Shown one piece after another: positions 4,257 to 5,641 of a stretch of 5,641 bases of DNA. The DNA comes from Oscillospiraceae bacterium. Lineage in GTDB: Bacteria; Bacillota; Clostridia; Oscillospirales; Ruminococcaceae. The stretch lies in contig CAAGDZ010000110.1 of the NCBI GenBank assembly GCA_900768735.1, forward strand, positions 1 to 5,641, read 5' to 3'. Numbering within the stretch: the first letter of the stretch is position 1; the number at the start of each line of letters is the position of its first letter. The notes beneath the pieces were generated by a model. That model was not told the DNA's origin. It was given only the letters and a program-made list of their open reading frames with translations, and did no database searches. Both the position numbers and the translations under genes were made by a program.

Positions 4257-5641
4257 TTATTCGTTACCGCTCTTTATCAGGTTGTTGTAGTAATCAATCT
4301 GAGTCATAATAGAACCGCTACTTGCTTCACGCATCTGTGTCCATGTCATTCCGGCGTATTCTTCGTCATCGGTTTCAAACAGTGCGTAGTTAAGCATCTT
4401 CTTTATGAGTGTGCCGCTGTTTTCGTCAAGACCGAAGGGCTCGTCAACGACAGCGTCAAACTTCTGTACCTCCTTGAATTCCATTAAGAATTCATACTGC
4501 TCGTCGGTGTACTTCTTGTTCTTCATGATGCTTTCCTTGGTTGTTTCCTTGAGGTCCTCATCTGTAACGCTCAGACGGCAGCAGTTGATAAATACCGACG
4601 CCTGCTTTGCATACTTAGAGCCTGCGGGTACGAGATAACCGAAGGTACTCATTGCATAATAATACTTATCGGCGTTGGGATCTCTGGGGAAGGGAACGAA
4701 GAATATATCAAGCGAATCGTCCTTTGCCATCTTCTTTGAGTAGTTTGTAATAATCCAGCCGCCCATAGCCTGGAATCCCGAAAGACCTGCTGTGATAGGC
4801 TCTTCACTTACATCGATATAGTCGGTTGCAAACTTTGCAAGTCCTTCTTTCTTGAGATCCTGCATATAGTTTGCGGCTCTCTCAACATTTGCGTTTACAA
4901 GGTTGCACTGAAGCAGACCGTCCGAACCGATAGAAATAAGCGGAGTACCTGTTGAATCAATAAACGAAGTAGCGGTATAGCCGTAAAGACCTGTTCTGCC
5001 GTCCTCTGAGTCAACGAACTTCTGCATACAATCTTTAAAAGTATCCCACGTCCAGTTGCCCTCGTCATAAAGCTCCTTGGGGTCAGGAATAGAAAGATCC
5101 TCAAATAAAGCACGGTTGTAAATCAGGAAGTAGGGTGAAATGTCGTAGGACCAGGGATAGTAATAGTTCTGTCCGTTCCACTTGTACTTGTTGATATACT
5201 GCTCAAGTCCCGACCACTGAGGCGCGCTCAGATCCATGTATTCATCAAGAGGAGAAAACATATTCTTTGACATAAGAAGCGGGAAAGTGTTTTCCGCATA
5301 GTCAACAAGGTCAGGAGACTCGCCGCTGGCAATAGCATTTGCAAGCTTTTCCTGAATCTGCAACGAGCTTACGATAGTACAATCAATTGTACAGTCGTAA
5401 TTTTCCTGGAAATACTTATATGCAGGTTTTACGTCACCTGCTGTTGTAATATCATAACAACCGAGATACTGAAGTGCCGCAGGTTCAACCTTTTCGCCCG
5501 CATCAATGCTGATGCTATCGACGTTGACAGGATTTTCAATCTCATCGTCAATTGTTGTAGCAGTACCTGAGTTTGTGGCGTCGCCCGCCGCTGAGTTACC
5601 GCCGTTGTCCGCTGCACAGGCAGTAAGCGATACAACAGTAG
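4257..5641 (-). CDS. Family 1 extracellular solute-binding lipoprotein of an ABC importer (start outside window)
   Basis: The - strand frame is open from its TAA (4259-4257) to the right edge, giving 460 visible residues. Only the start of the signal peptide is missing. The first visible residues, TVVSLTAC, contain a lipobox LTA-C with the lipidated Cys at 5616-5618. A Gly/Ser/Asn/Ala/Thr-rich tether of about 30 residues follows. It is therefore a membrane-anchored receptor outside the cell, delivering a ligand to an ABC permease. Family 1 features (visible numbering) are SPDLVDYAEN and FSPLDEYMD (109-136), YNRALF (174-179), NWTWDTF (195-201) and GFQAMGGW (288-295). Many surface aromatics (YYYPW, WTW) suit carbohydrate binding. 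Total length of about 475 is normal. The TTG at 5363-5361 is an internal Leu, not the start. Permease and ATPase genes are not in view; they may lie to the right, upstream of this gene. An oligosaccharide ligand is inferred; the exact sugar is unknown. Confidence 0.93.
   Translation of the reverse strand, partial: TVVSLTACAADNGGNSAAGDATNSGTATTIDDEIENPVNVDSISIDAGEKVEPAALQYLGCYDITTAGDVKPAYKYFQENYDCTIDCTIVSSLQIQEKLANAIASGESPDLVDYAENTFPLLMSKNMFSPLDEYMDLSAPQWSGLEQYINKYKWNGQNYYYPWSYDISPYFLIYNRALFEDLSIPDPKELYDEGNWTWDTFKDCMQKFVDSEDGRTGLYGYTATSFIDSTGTPLISIGSDGLLQCNLVNANVERAANYMQDLKKEGLAKFATDYIDVSEEPITAGLSGFQAMGGWIITNYSKKMAKDDSLDIFFVPFPRDPNADKYYYAMSTFGYLVPAGSKYAKQASVFINCCRLSVTDEDLKETTKESIMKNKKYTDEQYEFLMEFKEVQKFDAVVDEPFGLDENSGTLIKKMLNYALFETDDEEYAGMTWTQMREASSGSIMTQIDYYNNLIKSGNE
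5607..5639 (-). other. Lipobox and lipidation site of the solute-binding protein
   Basis: On the - strand the window opens with a hydrophobic signal-peptide end (TVVSL), then T-A-C followed by AAD. LTAC fits the [L/V/I][A/S/T/V/I][G/A/S]C signal peptidase II rule, so cleavage is expected just before the Cys at 5616-5618, with the mature protein starting CAADN. The Asp at +4 of the mature protein has no known sorting effect in Gram-positives. Confidence 0.85.

Noticed and set aside
4028..4309. 93-residue + strand frame running from merR into the - strand gene
   Set aside because: It crosses the merR stop, the terminator hairpins and the convergent gene end out of frame, and its composition is basic and unstructured.
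5361..5363. TTG as start of the solute-binding protein
   Set aside because: The frame stays open upstream to the window edge and includes a lipobox and the tether, so this TTG is an internal Leu codon.
5377..5392. GTACAAT-CA-ATTGTAC inverted repeat
   Set aside because: It lies inside the coding sequence of the solute-binding protein, where it encodes a short repeated peptide (CTIDCTI). No promoter or terminator context.

Overview
The window looks like chromosome of an anaerobic, low-to-mid GC Gram-positive bacterium of the class Clostridia, probably a gut Ruminococcus/Oscillospiraceae-type organism. This is inferred from the Clostridia-like ThrRS and YjfB proteins, strong AAAGGAGG-type ribosome binding sites, oxygen-sensitive Fe-S redox enzymes, an ECF-type uptake protein and a lipoprotein sugar-binding protein. 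The genus cannot be fixed from the sequence alone. Both ends are cut: the left edge lies inside thrS and the right edge inside the signal peptide of a solute-binding protein.

Left part (1-850, + strand): the C-terminal 186 codons of threonyl-tRNA synthetase, then a 65-residue YjfB-family protein with a strong ribosome binding site, closed by a GC-rich intrinsic terminator.

Middle part (about 890-4165, + strand): a compact five-gene operon behind one clear promoter. The promoter has a TTGACA -35 box, a long 19-bp spacer and a TATTAT -10 box, and the spacer carries a perfect 14-bp palindrome (TGGAGTGCACTCCA). This is the layout of MerR-family-controlled promoters. The genes in order are: an iron-sulfur flavoprotein/NADPH-dependent FMN reductase-like protein with a CX2CX2CX5C motif; a membrane protein resembling the substrate-binding (S) subunit of an ECF vitamin transporter; a DUF1893 (TM1506-like, deaminase-fold) protein; an aldo/keto reductase fused to two 4Fe-4S motifs; and a MerR regulator. 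The ECF-S/DUF1893 and DUF1893/AKR pairs overlap by 8 and 4 bases, which argues for translational coupling. The regulator has a cysteine at residue 52, the position of the reactive Cys reported for AdhR/NmlR-type electrophile sensors. The simplest reading is an autoregulated, carbonyl- or thiol-stress-responsive operon that couples reductive detoxification (flavoprotein plus Fe-S AKR) to uptake of an unknown small molecule. The stress signal and the transported substrate are inference.

Right part (4165-5641, - strand): two back-to-back hairpins separate the operon from a convergent gene for a family 1 extracellular solute-binding lipoprotein of an ABC importer. All of it is visible except the start of its signal peptide. 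No RNA genes, CRISPR arrays, insertion sequences or attachment sites were seen.
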